In this document: piece by piece, positions 7,763 through 16,745 of the stretch
Layout: every line of letters begins with the position of its first letter
How positions within the stretch are numbered: the first letter of the stretch is position 1
Assembly (NCBI GenBank): GCA_022821235.1
Contig: JAJEEA010000151.1
Coordinates: forward strand, 1-34,576
Direction of reading: 5' to 3'
Source: Vicinamibacteria bacterium
Lineage (GTDB): Bacteria; Acidobacteriota; Vicinamibacteria; Vicinamibacterales; UBA8438
DNA: 34,576 nucleotides
Notes under the pieces: generated by a model
Seen by the model: the letters and a program-made list of their open reading frames with translations, nothing else
Told to the model about the DNA's origin: nothing
Database searches by the model: none
Made by a program: the position numbers and the translations under genes

Positions 7763-9009
7763 CGGCGCGCCGCGCCGTCGAGGCGTTGCGCAACGGCGTG
7801 CCCAACCGGGCGGCGGTGGAGATGCTGGGCTGCCGCCAGCCGAAGGCGGAGGCGGCGTTCGCCGAGCTGCTGGCCCGCGCCGGGGACGCGCAGGCCGGCG
7901 CGGGCCGCGCGCGGGGCGTGCTCGTGTCCGGCGACTTCGGCGCGGGCAAGTCGCACCTGCTGGTCCACCTGGAGCGCTTGGCCCTGGCGCAGGGCTTCGT
8001 GTGCAGCACGGTGGCCGTCAGCAAGGAGACGCCCCTCTACGACCTCGGCAAGGTGTTCAGCGCCGCCGTCGACAGCGCGCGGATGCCGGATCGCGGAGGA
8101 CGCCTGTTCGAAGAGCTGGGCGTCGCCGCCGACCGCGACTCGGCGTCCTTCACCGCGTTCGTGGAGTGGGTCGACGCCGCGACGGCGAACGGGGCGCTGC
8201 ACGATATCTTCCCGGCCAGCGTGGCGGTCTACGAGGGCGCCAGGGACCCCGAGCTCAGCGCCCGGATCGAGTCGTTCTGGGCGGGCGACCGGATACGGGT
8301 GTCCGAGATCAAGCGGGGACTGCGGGTGCTCGGCCAGCGGCGCGCCTTCCGGGCGCCGAGGGTCGCCGAGCTGCCCCCGCAGCGTCTGCGTTTCGCGGTC
8401 GAGCTGATGCGGGGCGCCGGCTACAAGGGCTGGGTGGTCCTGCTGGACGAGCTGGAGCTCGTCGGCTCCTACTCGCTCCTGCAGCGCGGTCGATCCTACG
8501 CCGAGCTGGCCGGATGGCTGGGGCAGGCCGCCGGCGACGCCGGTGCGGGCCTGATCGCGGTCGGGACGGTGACGGGCGACTTCGCAACGGCCATCATCGG
8601 TCCCGACGGCAAGAACGACCGCGAGGGCGCGGGCCGGCGGCTGGCGAACAGCCGCTACGCGGACCGCGTGCGCGGGGCGGAGGCGGGCATGCGTCTGCTC
8701 GAACGCAAGTGCATCCGCCTGTCGGCGCCCACCGCCGACGACGTGCGTGACACCCTGGAGACGCTACGGCAGATCTACGGCGAAGCCTACGGATGGGAGG
8801 CCCCGCGGCTGGAGACCGGCGCCCGCGGCGTGGGCATCCAGGCTCGGATGCGCTACAAGGTCAGGGCCGCCATCAACGCCTGGGATCTGCTGCGGATCTA
8901 CCCCGACTCGCGCCCCGAGACGGTGGGCGGCGAGTTCCGTCATGCCTACCGCGAGGACACCGACCTCGAAGGGGAATCCGGCGACGACGCGGAGCACGTC
9001 GAAGAGTAG
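7738..9009 (+). CDS. BREX-type P-loop ATP-binding protein (BrxD / DUF2791 family-like)
   Basis: ARRAVEALRNGVPNRAAVEMLGC; Walker A VSGDFGAGKSHLLVHLERLAL; VSKETPLYDLGKVF; Walker B VVLLDELELVGSYSLLQRGRSYAELAGWL. Confidence 0.8.
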   Translation: MVRDERKLTARRAVEALRNGVPNRAAVEMLGCRQPKAEAAFAELLARAGDAQAGAGRARGVLVSGDFGAGKSHLLVHLERLALAQGFVCSTVAVSKETPLYDLGKVFSAAVDSARMPDRGGRLFEELGVAADRDSASFTAFVEWVDAATANGALHDIFPASVAVYEGARDPELSARIESFWAGDRIRVSEIKRGLRVLGQRRAFRAPRVAELPPQRLRFAVELMRGAGYKGWVVLLDELELVGSYSLLQRGRSYAELAGWLGQAAGDAGAGLIAVGTVTGDFATAIIGPDGKNDREGAGRRLANSRYADRVRGAEAGMRLLERKCIRLSAPTADDVRDTLETLRQIYGEAYGWEAPRLETGARGVGIQARMRYKVRAAINAWDLLRIYPDSRPETVGGEFRHAYREDTDLEGESGDDAEHVEE

Positions 9010-9141
9010 TTCCTGTAAACGGACCCCTGACCGCGCGCGTCGTCAAACAACAGGCACCAGTCCGTCTCGTGTCTCCCACCCTTGGCGAGAGGACACGAGG
9101 CTCACCCCGAAACTCGCCGGAGCAACCCTGCAGGAGGCACC

Positions 9142-9933
9142 GTGAACATCGAACGCCGCAAGTTTCTCGCATCCATCGGTGGCGCGGGCGCGGTCGCCGC
9201 GCTTTCGCACGAAGATCGGGCGGAGGCGCTCGAGCACTACATGACCCGCCAACTGGGCCGGAAGGTCCCCGCCGCTCAGCCCGGGCGGGGCGGTCAGGCG
9301 GGGCAGGACGAGAGGTCTCCGCGCGGAACGGGACGGTTGTTCACGCCGCAGCCCGAGCCCTGGGGGCCGATGCCGGAGAGGCCGACCCTGATCGACTTCT
9401 TCAATCACCGCTTCGGCGCCACCGCCCGTCACGTCCTTCAGAGCGCGACCCATGCCGTCGAGACCGGTCAGCCGGAGCGGACCGTCTTCGCGTGCCTGAT
9501 CCATGACGTGACCCAGGGTCTCATGCGCGTGGACCACGGCTACTGGGGGGCACAGCTCTTCGCGCCGTACGTCGACGAGCGGGTGAGCTGGGCCGTGAAG
9601 TACCACCAGCCGCTGCGCTTCTTCCCCGACGAGTCCGTGGGGTACGAGTATCCCGAGATGTACAACCGGATCTACGGGGTGGACTACGAGCCCGACGAGT
9701 ACATCAAGGCGGACCACGAGTTCGCCCGGAACCACCGCTACTACATGGAGGCGCGGCTGGTCACCGTGAACGACCAGTACGCCTTCGACGAGAACGCCCG
9801 CGAGATCGAGATCGAGGAGTTCACCGACGTCATCGGCCGGCAGTTCAGGCAGCCCCGGGAGGGACTGGGGTTCGACAACAGCCCCGTGGCCCACATGTGG
9901 CGATCCATGATGTTCCCGGACAACCCGCTGTAG
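9142..9933 (+). CDS. Tat-signal-bearing HD-like metal-dependent protein (PhnZ/MIOX-like HD fold suspected)
   Basis: ERRKFLASIGGAGAVAAL Tat-like leader; RHVLQSATHAVETGQPERTVFACLIHDVTQGLMRVDHGYWGAQLFAPYVDERVSWAVKYHQPLRFFPDESVGYEYPEMY (H...HD...H...H). Confidence 0.55.
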   Translation: MNIERRKFLASIGGAGAVAALSHEDRAEALEHYMTRQLGRKVPAAQPGRGGQAGQDERSPRGTGRLFTPQPEPWGPMPERPTLIDFFNHRFGATARHVLQSATHAVETGQPERTVFACLIHDVTQGLMRVDHGYWGAQLFAPYVDERVSWAVKYHQPLRFFPDESVGYEYPEMYNRIYGVDYEPDEYIKADHEFARNHRYYMEARLVTVNDQYAFDENAREIEIEEFTDVIGRQFRQPREGLGFDNSPVAHMWRSMMFPDNPL

Positions 9934-10214
9934 GGTCGAACGGCCGGCGGGGCGATCTCGATCGGGCCGCCGAAGAGGGGGGGCGCCGACGAGGCCGCCC
10001 GCGTCGCGACCTGCTTCCAGCGGGAGCTGCGCCTTTCGCTGCGGCATGCCGGCCTCGGTGCCCGAGTTCACCGACCTCGCTCGACGAGACCGGCCGGAAC
10101 CCACTTCGCCTCCTTCACCGGGGCCGCTCGGCGGGCGCACGTCGAGGCGGTGCGGAGCGGGGCAGGCGGAGTCCGCGCCATCACGGCCGCGTATCACAAG
10201 CTGTCCGGGCCTGG

Positions 10215-12338
10215 TCATGGCGCCGGAGTTCCGGGAACGATCAGCGCGTCGAGCGCGACTACCCCCTGTCCCGAAGGGCGTACCACCACCGGGTTCAGCT
10301 CCGCGCTCTCCAGCCGATCGGCATGGGCGGCGGCGAAGCGGGACAGGGCCGCCAGCGCGGCGGCGAGGGCGTCGACGTCGCCCGGCGGGCGCCCGCGCGC
10401 GCCGGCGAGGAGCGGGTATCCCCTGAGTTCGCGCAGCATGCGGTGCGCCTCGGCGGCGTCGAACGGGGCCGGCCGGAAGGAGACGTCCGCGAGGATCTCG
10501 ACGAACACGCCGCCGAGCCCGCACATGACCACGGGGCCGAACGTCGGGTCGTGCTGCACGCCGAGGATCATCTCGACCCCGCCGGTGACCATGGGGGAGA
10601 CGAGGATCCCTTCGACGTGGGCCCCGGGGCGGGCCGATCGCGCGGCGGCGATGAGGGCGGTGAAGGCTCGGGCCACGGCCTCCGGGGTGCCGAGGTCGAG
10701 CGCCACGCCGCCCATGTCGCTCTTGTGCGCGATGTCGGGTGACGCGATCTTGAGGGCGACGGGAAACCCGAGCTCCGCCGCTGCCGCCGCCGCGTCGCCG
10801 GCCGTGCCGCACAGCCGCGATTCGATGACGGGAAGCCCCGCATCGGCGAAGATGCGGCGGGCCGCCGTCTCTCCGATGGGCGGCGGGGGCAGCGGGATGG
10901 TGGCGGGGGCGACGGCGGGCGCGCTCGCGGTCCGCTCGAAGCTCTCGGCGAGCCGGGCCAGGGCGGCGACGGCGCGGACGGCGCGCGAGGGGTCCTCGAA
11001 CACCGGACACCCCGCCGCCTCGTAGTGCTCCACGACGTCGGGCGGGCCGACGATGGACAGCACCAGCAGGTGGTCGGGATGTCGGCGGCGGGCGGCCTGC
11101 AGGATCTCGCGAACCGGGCCGACCATCGCCTCGGCCGCGGCGACGAACGTGAAGAAGGCGACGATTGCGTCGTAGCGACCCTCCTCGAGCATGACGTCGA
11201 GGTTCGAGCGGATGAGGTCGAGGTCGTTGAACGCCTGCGCGGTGATGTCGACGGGGTTGCGGGGCGAGGCGTAGGGCAGTCGGGCCTTCAGCCGGGCCTG
11301 CGCGCGGTCGCTCATCGGGGCGACGTCGAGGCCGCAGGCGACCGCCTCGTCGGCCATCTGCACGCCGACGCCGCCCGAGATGCTCATCAGCCCGATGCGC
11401 CGGCTCGCCGGGAACGCCCCGAAGCTCGCGGCGTAGGCGACGTCGAGCATCTCCTCGGCGTCGCGGGCGCGGTGGACGCCGAACTGGCGGAACACGCCGT
11501 CGTACACCGCGTCGCTTCCCGCGAGGGTGGCGGTGTGGGACCGCACCGCTTCCGCCCCGATCTCGCTGCGGCCCACCTTCTGCAGGACGACCGGCTTGCG
11601 GTGCTCGCGGGCGAGGGCGAGCGACGCGAGCAGCCGGTCGCGGTCGGCCGCGCCCTCTACGTAGGCGACGATGACGGAGATGTCGGGATGGCGGGCGAGC
11701 CAGCCGATGGTCTCGGCGACGTCGACGTCGCACTCGTTGCCGGTCGTCACCAGGAACCGGATGCCGATGCGGCGGCGGGTGGCGAGCAGCGACAGGTGGC
11801 TGCCGTAGGCCCCGCTCTGGCTGACGAGGCCGACCCCGCCGGGCACGGGGTGCGCCGCCTCGAGGGTGGTCGTGAAGGTGGCGTAGAAGCCGATCTCCGA
11901 GTTGTAGATCCCGAGGCAGTTGGGGCCGACGATGCGCATGCCCGTCGCGCGGGCGACGGCGGTCAGCGCGTCCTGCCGCCGGCGGCCGTCGTCGCCGGTC
12001 TCCGCGAACCCCGCGCTGAAGATGACCGCGGCCTTCACGCCGGCGGCGGCGCACGCCTCCACTGTATCGACGACGGCGGGGGCGGGCACCGCGACGATCG
12101 CGGTGTCGACGGGCTCGGGCACGTCGGTGATGCTCGGGAGCGCCGGCAGGCCCTGGACGGTGGCGCGCCGCGGGTTCACGGGAAAGATGGGCCCGGCGAA
12201 CCCGGCGTCGCGCGTGTACGCCAGCGGCCGGCCGCCGATGCGGGCGGGGTCGTCCGAGGCGCCGATGATGGCGATCGAGCGCGGGTGGAGCAGGGCGGTG
12301 AGCGAGTCGTCCGGCGCGGGGGTGGCGGTAACGGTCAT
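10215..12338 (-). CDS. Acyl-CoA synthetase (NDP/ADP-forming)-type protein: CoA-binding plus ATP-grasp domains
   Basis: LLHPRSIAIIGASDDPARIGGRPL...VGPNCLGIYN...GLVSQSGAYG...; C-terminal ATP-grasp FPVALKIASPDIAHKSDMGGVALDL ... ELNPVVV. Confidence 0.9.
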   Translation of the reverse strand: MTVTATPAPDDSLTALLHPRSIAIIGASDDPARIGGRPLAYTRDAGFAGPIFPVNPRRATVQGLPALPSITDVPEPVDTAIVAVPAPAVVDTVEACAAAGVKAAVIFSAGFAETGDDGRRRQDALTAVARATGMRIVGPNCLGIYNSEIGFYATFTTTLEAAHPVPGGVGLVSQSGAYGSHLSLLATRRRIGIRFLVTTGNECDVDVAETIGWLARHPDISVIVAYVEGAADRDRLLASLALAREHRKPVVLQKVGRSEIGAEAVRSHTATLAGSDAVYDGVFRQFGVHRARDAEEMLDVAYAASFGAFPASRRIGLMSISGGVGVQMADEAVACGLDVAPMSDRAQARLKARLPYASPRNPVDITAQAFNDLDLIRSNLDVMLEEGRYDAIVAFFTFVAAAEAMVGPVREILQAARRRHPDHLLVLSIVGPPDVVEHYEAAGCPVFEDPSRAVRAVAALARLAESFERTASAPAVAPATIPLPPPPIGETAARRIFADAGLPVIESRLCGTAGDAAAAAAELGFPVALKIASPDIAHKSDMGGVALDLGTPEAVARAFTALIAAARSARPGAHVEGILVSPMVTGGVEMILGVQHDPTFGPVVMCGLGGVFVEILADVSFRPAPFDAAEAHRMLRELRGYPLLAGARGRPPGDVDALAAALAALSRFAAAHADRLESAELNPVVVRPSGQGVVALDALIVPGTPAP

Positions 12339-12539
12339 GTGGCGTCTCGACGAGATGGGTCCGGGCCGGCGTCACCGGTACCCGGTTCCGAACCCGCAAG
12401 ATTGTATCCGTCGGCCCCCGTCGTGCAGCCCGGCTTCGGCGTCGGGGCGGTTCGGGAGTCCCGAACGCGGAACCGTCCTGTCGGCCGGCCGTGGCGCCGG
12501 CGCGCATGCCGGGCCGGTGCTACCATCACCCGTTCACCG

Positions 12540-13337
12540 ATGACGACGATGTCGGCCACGCCTATCCGGGTCCTCAACCATCACCCCGACGCGGTCTGGA
12601 TCGAGCGGCTGCGGGCGGCCGGCTACGCGGTCGACGTGCGCCCTCTTCGCACGCCCGCGGACCTGAAGGCGATCGGCGAGGACCGGCCGGCCGCGGTGGC
12701 CATCGACCTCTCGCGCGCGCCGAGCCAGGGGCGGGACTTCGGGTTGGGGATTCGTCAGCAGGCGTCCTCGCGCGCGGTGCCGCTGGTGTTCGTCGACGGC
12801 AGCCCGGAACGGTTCTCGCAGGTTCGCCACCTGCTTCCGGGAGCGGTCTGCACCCCCGGCCGACAGGTTCTCGCGGCGGTGCGGCAGGTCCTCGAGCGCC
12901 CTCCGGCCGACGTGCCCCGACCCCCGTCGGTGCTGGCCGGCTACTCCGGCACGCCGCTGCCCCGCAAGCTCGGCATCAAGCCCGGAACGGTGGTGCGGCT
13001 GCTGAACGCGCCGGCGGGGTTCGAGACCACTCTCGGGGAGCTGCCGGAGGGGGTCAGGGTCACCCGGCGCCGCGGCGGGGCGTGCGACCTCACCCTCTGG
13101 TTCGTGCCGCGCCGCCGCGATCTGGAGGAGGGGCTGGAGGACGTAGCCGGCGCCGTGACCACCGACCGGCTGTGGATCGTCTGGCCCAAGAAGACCTCGC
13201 CCCTCGCCGCCGACGTCTCGCAGCGGGACGTCCGCTCGGCCGGTCTCCACCAGGGGCTGGTCGACTACAAGATCTGCGCCGTCGACGACGACTGGTCGGG
13301 CCTCCTGTTCTCGCGCCGGAAGACACGAGGGCGCTGA
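12540..13337 (+). CDS. DUF3052-like protein with an extra receiver-like N-terminal region
   Basis: C-terminal YSGTPLPRKLGIKPGTVVRLLNAPAGFETTLGELPEGV...LWIVWPKKTSPLAADVSQRDVRSAGLHQGLVDYKICAVDDDWSGLLFSRR; N-terminal IRVLNHHPDAVWIERLRAAGYAVDVRPL...AVAIDLSR. Confidence 0.7.
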   Translation: MTTMSATPIRVLNHHPDAVWIERLRAAGYAVDVRPLRTPADLKAIGEDRPAAVAIDLSRAPSQGRDFGLGIRQQASSRAVPLVFVDGSPERFSQVRHLLPGAVCTPGRQVLAAVRQVLERPPADVPRPPSVLAGYSGTPLPRKLGIKPGTVVRLLNAPAGFETTLGELPEGVRVTRRRGGACDLTLWFVPRRRDLEEGLEDVAGAVTTDRLWIVWPKKTSPLAADVSQRDVRSAGLHQGLVDYKICAVDDDWSGLLFSRRKTRGR

Positions 13338-13440
13338 CCGATCGAGGACCGGTCGCGCCTCCCGATCGAGGCCGAAGACCGGGCCGCCGACTCGGCCGCG
13401 GTGGTTGATGAGCGCTCGCCGTGGTGGGTATGATTGAAGT

Positions 13441-13659
13441 ATGAAGCTGAAGACCTCAATCACACTTGAAGCGGGGGTGGTGGCGGCGGTGGAGAGGGCC
13501 GCCCGCGCTGGCGAGAGTCGATCTCAGGTGATCGAGCGACTGCTTCGACAGAGCCTCGCCGAGCAGGAACGGGCCGCGATCGACCGGCGCGATCGGGCCA
13601 TTCTCGATGCCCGCGCCGACGAGCTCAACGAAGAGGCGGCCGACGTTCTCGGCTACTAG
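13441..13659 (+). CDS. RHH antitoxin of a MazEF/PemIK-type module
   Basis: [44 protein letters not shown]; 8-nt gap to the PemK-like gene. Confidence 0.8.
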   Translation: MKLKTSITLEAGVVAAVERAARAGESRSQVIERLLRQSLAEQERAAIDRRDRAILDARADELNEEAADVLGY

Positions 13660-13667
13660 GCGGACCC

Positions 13668-14027
13668 GTGAGGCGCGGCGACCTCTATCGCGTTGCGAGA
13701 CCTCACGGCGGGGATCCGAAGCGGTTTCGAGTGTTCGTGGTCGTCAGCCGACAGGCGTCGATCGACTCCCGATTCTCGTCCGTGATCTGCGCGCCGGTGT
13801 ACACGGCGCGGCATGGTCTCGCGACGCAGGTCGACGTCGGACCCAGGGAGGGGCTGAGGCACGACAGCAGCATCCATTGCGACGAACTCAAGAGCCTGCC
13901 CAAGTCGCGGTTGACGCACTTCGTGGGCAGTCTCGGCGCTGAACTGATCGACCGACTCGACCACGCCCTGACGGTTGCCCTGGACATCGGCCGAGGGGGG
14001 TTGGGCGAGCAACGGTCACTTCATTGA
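13668..14027 (+). CDS. PemK/MazF-like mRNA interferase toxin
   Basis: GTG start; [82 protein letters not shown]. Confidence 0.85.
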   Translation: MRRGDLYRVARPHGGDPKRFRVFVVVSRQASIDSRFSSVICAPVYTARHGLATQVDVGPREGLRHDSSIHCDELKSLPKSRLTHFVGSLGAELIDRLDHALTVALDIGRGGLGEQRSLH

Positions 14028-14072
14028 CGGCGAGCCGACGCCCCGCCGGTTCCCGCGCACGCCGCGCCTCGG

Positions 14073-15194
14073 CTATGCCGGCGGAACGAAGGCGAGGAAC
14101 CGCAACGGGTTGTCGACGGTCATGGCGTGGATCTCGCCGCCGGTCACCCCCGCCTCGCGCAGCATGGGGACGAACCGGGTAATCGTCTTCGCATAGCCCG
14201 GCCCGCCGTTGCGCTGGATGTCCCGGGCGGCGGCGAAGTCCGACGCGAGCAGCACGCGGTCCACGTGGCCGTCCGCGATCAGCGCCTGAATCATCGGCAC
14301 CTTGCGCCCGTCGGCGTCCGGCCCGCCGCCGAGCCGGTCGAAGCCCACGAACGCGCCGCGCGCGGCGATGCGCCGGTGGACCGCCGCCTCGGGGTCGTCG
14401 AGCCCGCCGAGATGGCCGATGGCCACGCGCCCGGGCGCGACGCCGAGCGCCTCGAAGAGGTCGAGCTGTTCCTCGGCGGCCTGACCGTTCGCGGTGTGCG
14501 TGAAGATCGGCAGGTTCGTCAGCAGGTGGGCCTTGCCGACGGCGTTGAACGCCTTGCGCTCCGACGGCGTGATCTCGGCCGAGCTCCCGATCTCGCCGAA
14601 GGCCCCCCACCGCTCCGCCGCGGCCGCCCCGGCCAGCGCCTCCGCGATCTCGTCCTCGCTCCGATCCGCCAGCTCCGGGGGATGGAACGGGTCGGTGTAG
14701 TAGCCGCCGCTCGCCACGATCGGCATGCCGGAGCGCTCGGAGACCTCGCGCAGGAACGCCACGCTCCGCCCCATGTCGTCGTGGCCGCCGTCCACGAGCG
14801 CCGCGACCCCCTCGCGGGCCGCCGCCTCCAGCTCGGCCGCCATGACCTCCGCGTCCTGCATGAAGTAGGGAGAATCGGGCGGCCCGATGAACCGCTCCCG
14901 CGCCGGGTTCTCCGCCCCCAGCAGCCGGTCCCAGAACGCAAGGTCCAGCGACATGTGCTCGTGGAAGAGCACGGCGCCGTGCGCCAGTCGGTCCGGCGGA
15001 ACGTCCTCCAGTATGGTGCGGACTATCGCCCCTTCCGGAAAGGACGGCCCGACGGGGGCCGCCGACCTGGTGGGTGGCGCGGTCTCCGGCGGGCGGCCGC
15101 ACGCGGCCGCCAGACCGGCGCCGCCGAGTCCGACAATACGCATCGCCTCGCGGCGGCTCCATACTCTCGCCCGACTGCTTCGTCGTCCTGTCAT
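14073..15194 (-). CDS. Phosphotriesterase-family amidohydrolase with Tat/lipoprotein-like leader
   Basis: MTGRRSSRARVWSRREAMRIVGLGGAGLAAACG leader; LFHEHMSLD, ASGGYYTDPFHP, GEIGSS, FTHTANGQAAEEQLDLFEALGVAPGRVAIGHLGG, LLASDF typical of the PTE family. Confidence 0.85.
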   Translation of the reverse strand: MTGRRSSRARVWSRREAMRIVGLGGAGLAAACGRPPETAPPTRSAAPVGPSFPEGAIVRTILEDVPPDRLAHGAVLFHEHMSLDLAFWDRLLGAENPARERFIGPPDSPYFMQDAEVMAAELEAAAREGVAALVDGGHDDMGRSVAFLREVSERSGMPIVASGGYYTDPFHPPELADRSEDEIAEALAGAAAAERWGAFGEIGSSAEITPSERKAFNAVGKAHLLTNLPIFTHTANGQAAEEQLDLFEALGVAPGRVAIGHLGGLDDPEAAVHRRIAARGAFVGFDRLGGGPDADGRKVPMIQALIADGHVDRVLLASDFAAARDIQRNGGPGYAKTITRFVPMLREAGVTGGEIHAMTVDNPLRFLAFVPPA

Positions 15195-15369
15195 GTCGCC
15201 CTCGCTCCGTGCCGCGCCTCGTCCGGGACGCCGCGCCCGGTGGACGGCCCCATCTTGACATGATTGGCGCGGGGCCGTCCGCGCAAGGCGCGAGGGATTC
15301 CCTCGTGAACGCACGCCAGGTCACGCCAGGACCGCCGATCCGCGTGCTAGACTCGAGCTCTGGGGAACG

Positions 15370-15816
15370 ATGGCTGCGAAACGCCCACGAGCAACCGCAC
15401 GGGAGGCGGCAACGACGACGGCCGACAGCGCCCACGAGCTCGCCCCGGCCGGTGCATTCGACACCGAACGGGGGAACGCGGAGATCCGCCGAAGCTGCGG
15501 CGTGACGACCGACGAGACGGAAATCGGCCCGGACAGCCGTACAGTGAGGAACAGGATCGCTCGAAGCTGCGCCGGTTGGCCCGACCGGCCGACCGGCCGG
15601 GAGTTCTACGACGCCGTCCGCGCTCCCCGGCCGACAGAGCGCCAGCGATGCCTCGTCTCCATGTGGATGCTCGAGGCGACGGACGAGGACGTGATTCTGG
15701 CCTGGGCCGAAGAGGCCTACACTCTGCGGGACCTGGTCGCCGCGGCCCACCGGGCCGGCGCCCAGGACGACAACCCGGCACGGAACGACTACCTGAACAC
15801 CTTGAGAGCGCGATGA
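15370..15816 (+). CDS. Small helical protein, candidate antitoxin/adaptor coupled to AbiEii-like nucleotidyltransferase
   Basis: Stop overlaps next start by ATGA (15813-15816); C-terminal domain paralogous to 3459-3731 (minus strand). Confidence 0.7.
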   Translation: MAAKRPRATAREAATTTADSAHELAPAGAFDTERGNAEIRRSCGVTTDETEIGPDSRTVRNRIARSCAGWPDRPTGREFYDAVRAPRPTERQRCLVSMWMLEATDEDVILAWAEEAYTLRDLVAAAHRAGAQDDNPARNDYLNTLRAR

Positions 15817-16739
15817 CGCGGCTGAGGCTGCCGGAACCGGCCGCCGACCTCCTCGCGAAAACCCACCACATTCTCGACGCGTTCCTGACGCCGGTGACAC
15901 CGGGGCGATCCGGATGGGCCCTGACCGGGGGCACGGTCCTGGGCGCCCGCTGGCGGCACCGCGAGAGCAGCGACCTGGACCTCGTGGTCCATCCCGAAAC
16001 CGAGATCGCTCGGCTCGCGAAGAAGCACAACCCCGACTTCTGGCGGGCGATGGAGACCGCCGGGGCGACCGGTATCGAGCTCGGGGGCACACCCACCATC
16101 CACTTCCCGACGGGGAAGATCGAACTGATCACCACACCACCGGTGCCCAGGATGGGCCACACGACGGAGACCCTCGAGACGGGGCTCGCGGTCCTCCTCG
16201 GCCCCGCACAGGTACTGACGGGTAAGCTCCGGCACCGGAGCCTCGCCGCACCCGTGCGCGACCTCTACGACGTCGCGGTCGGGTGGCGGATCGATCCCGC
16301 AGCGACCGCGATCGCGGTGAACGCAACCAACGAGCGCACGCTGGCTGCGGCCTCGACACACTGGAGAAAACGGTGCGACCGGTACCGCGACGAGGCCCGC
16401 ACCGAGCTCACGGGGGTTCCCGAGAGACTCCAGGACATCCTGGCCGATCCGGCCGAACAGGCACGGCGGGCGGTCCGGGAGGCCAGGTATCGGCGTCTCG
16501 TCGTCGCCAGCAGCCCGGACGCGGTGACGGTGACCACCCGGAACCACCGCGGGCTCGCGCAACGCAGGTACAGAACCGAGCACGAAGCGCGAAACGGATT
16601 CGAAGAAGAAGGGGTGAACGCCTGCCTTGCAGCCCGGGGATGGAACCGGGGCCGCATCCGCAACCAGGCGATGAACGCGAGAGCGGTCGGACGAACCGGG
16701 ACGATCCTGGCAATCGGCGACGCCGAGGGGGGCGACTGA
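15813..16739 (+). CDS. AbiEii-like nucleotidyltransferase (type IV TA toxin-like)
   Basis: GWALTGGTVLGARWRHRESSDLDLVVHPE: GG...DLDL nucleotidyltransferase signature; also APVRDLYDVAV. Confidence 0.75.
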   Translation: MTRLRLPEPAADLLAKTHHILDAFLTPVTPGRSGWALTGGTVLGARWRHRESSDLDLVVHPETEIARLAKKHNPDFWRAMETAGATGIELGGTPTIHFPTGKIELITTPPVPRMGHTTETLETGLAVLLGPAQVLTGKLRHRSLAAPVRDLYDVAVGWRIDPAATAIAVNATNERTLAAASTHWRKRCDRYRDEARTELTGVPERLQDILADPAEQARRAVREARYRRLVVASSPDAVTVTTRNHRGLAQRRYRTEHEARNGFEEEGVNACLAARGWNRGRIRNQAMNARAVGRTGTILAIGDAEGGD

Positions 16740-16745
16740 CGGCGA

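Noticed and set aside
5829-9009. Complete BREX system
   Set aside because: No PglX methyltransferase, PglZ phosphatase, BrxL protease or BrxC/PglY large ATPase within the window; only BrxD-like ATPase content.
9066-9099. Inverted repeat ctcgtgtc...gacacgag as a terminator of the three-gene operon
   Set aside because: 8-bp stem with a long loop and no T-run; plausible but too weak to call.
9043-12507. 1154-aa minus-strand ORF
   Set aside because: Shadow ORF typical of high GC; Arg/Pro/Gly-rich composition. The real genes are the +1 gene at 9142-9933 and the minus-strand acyl-CoA synthetase in another frame (10215-12338).
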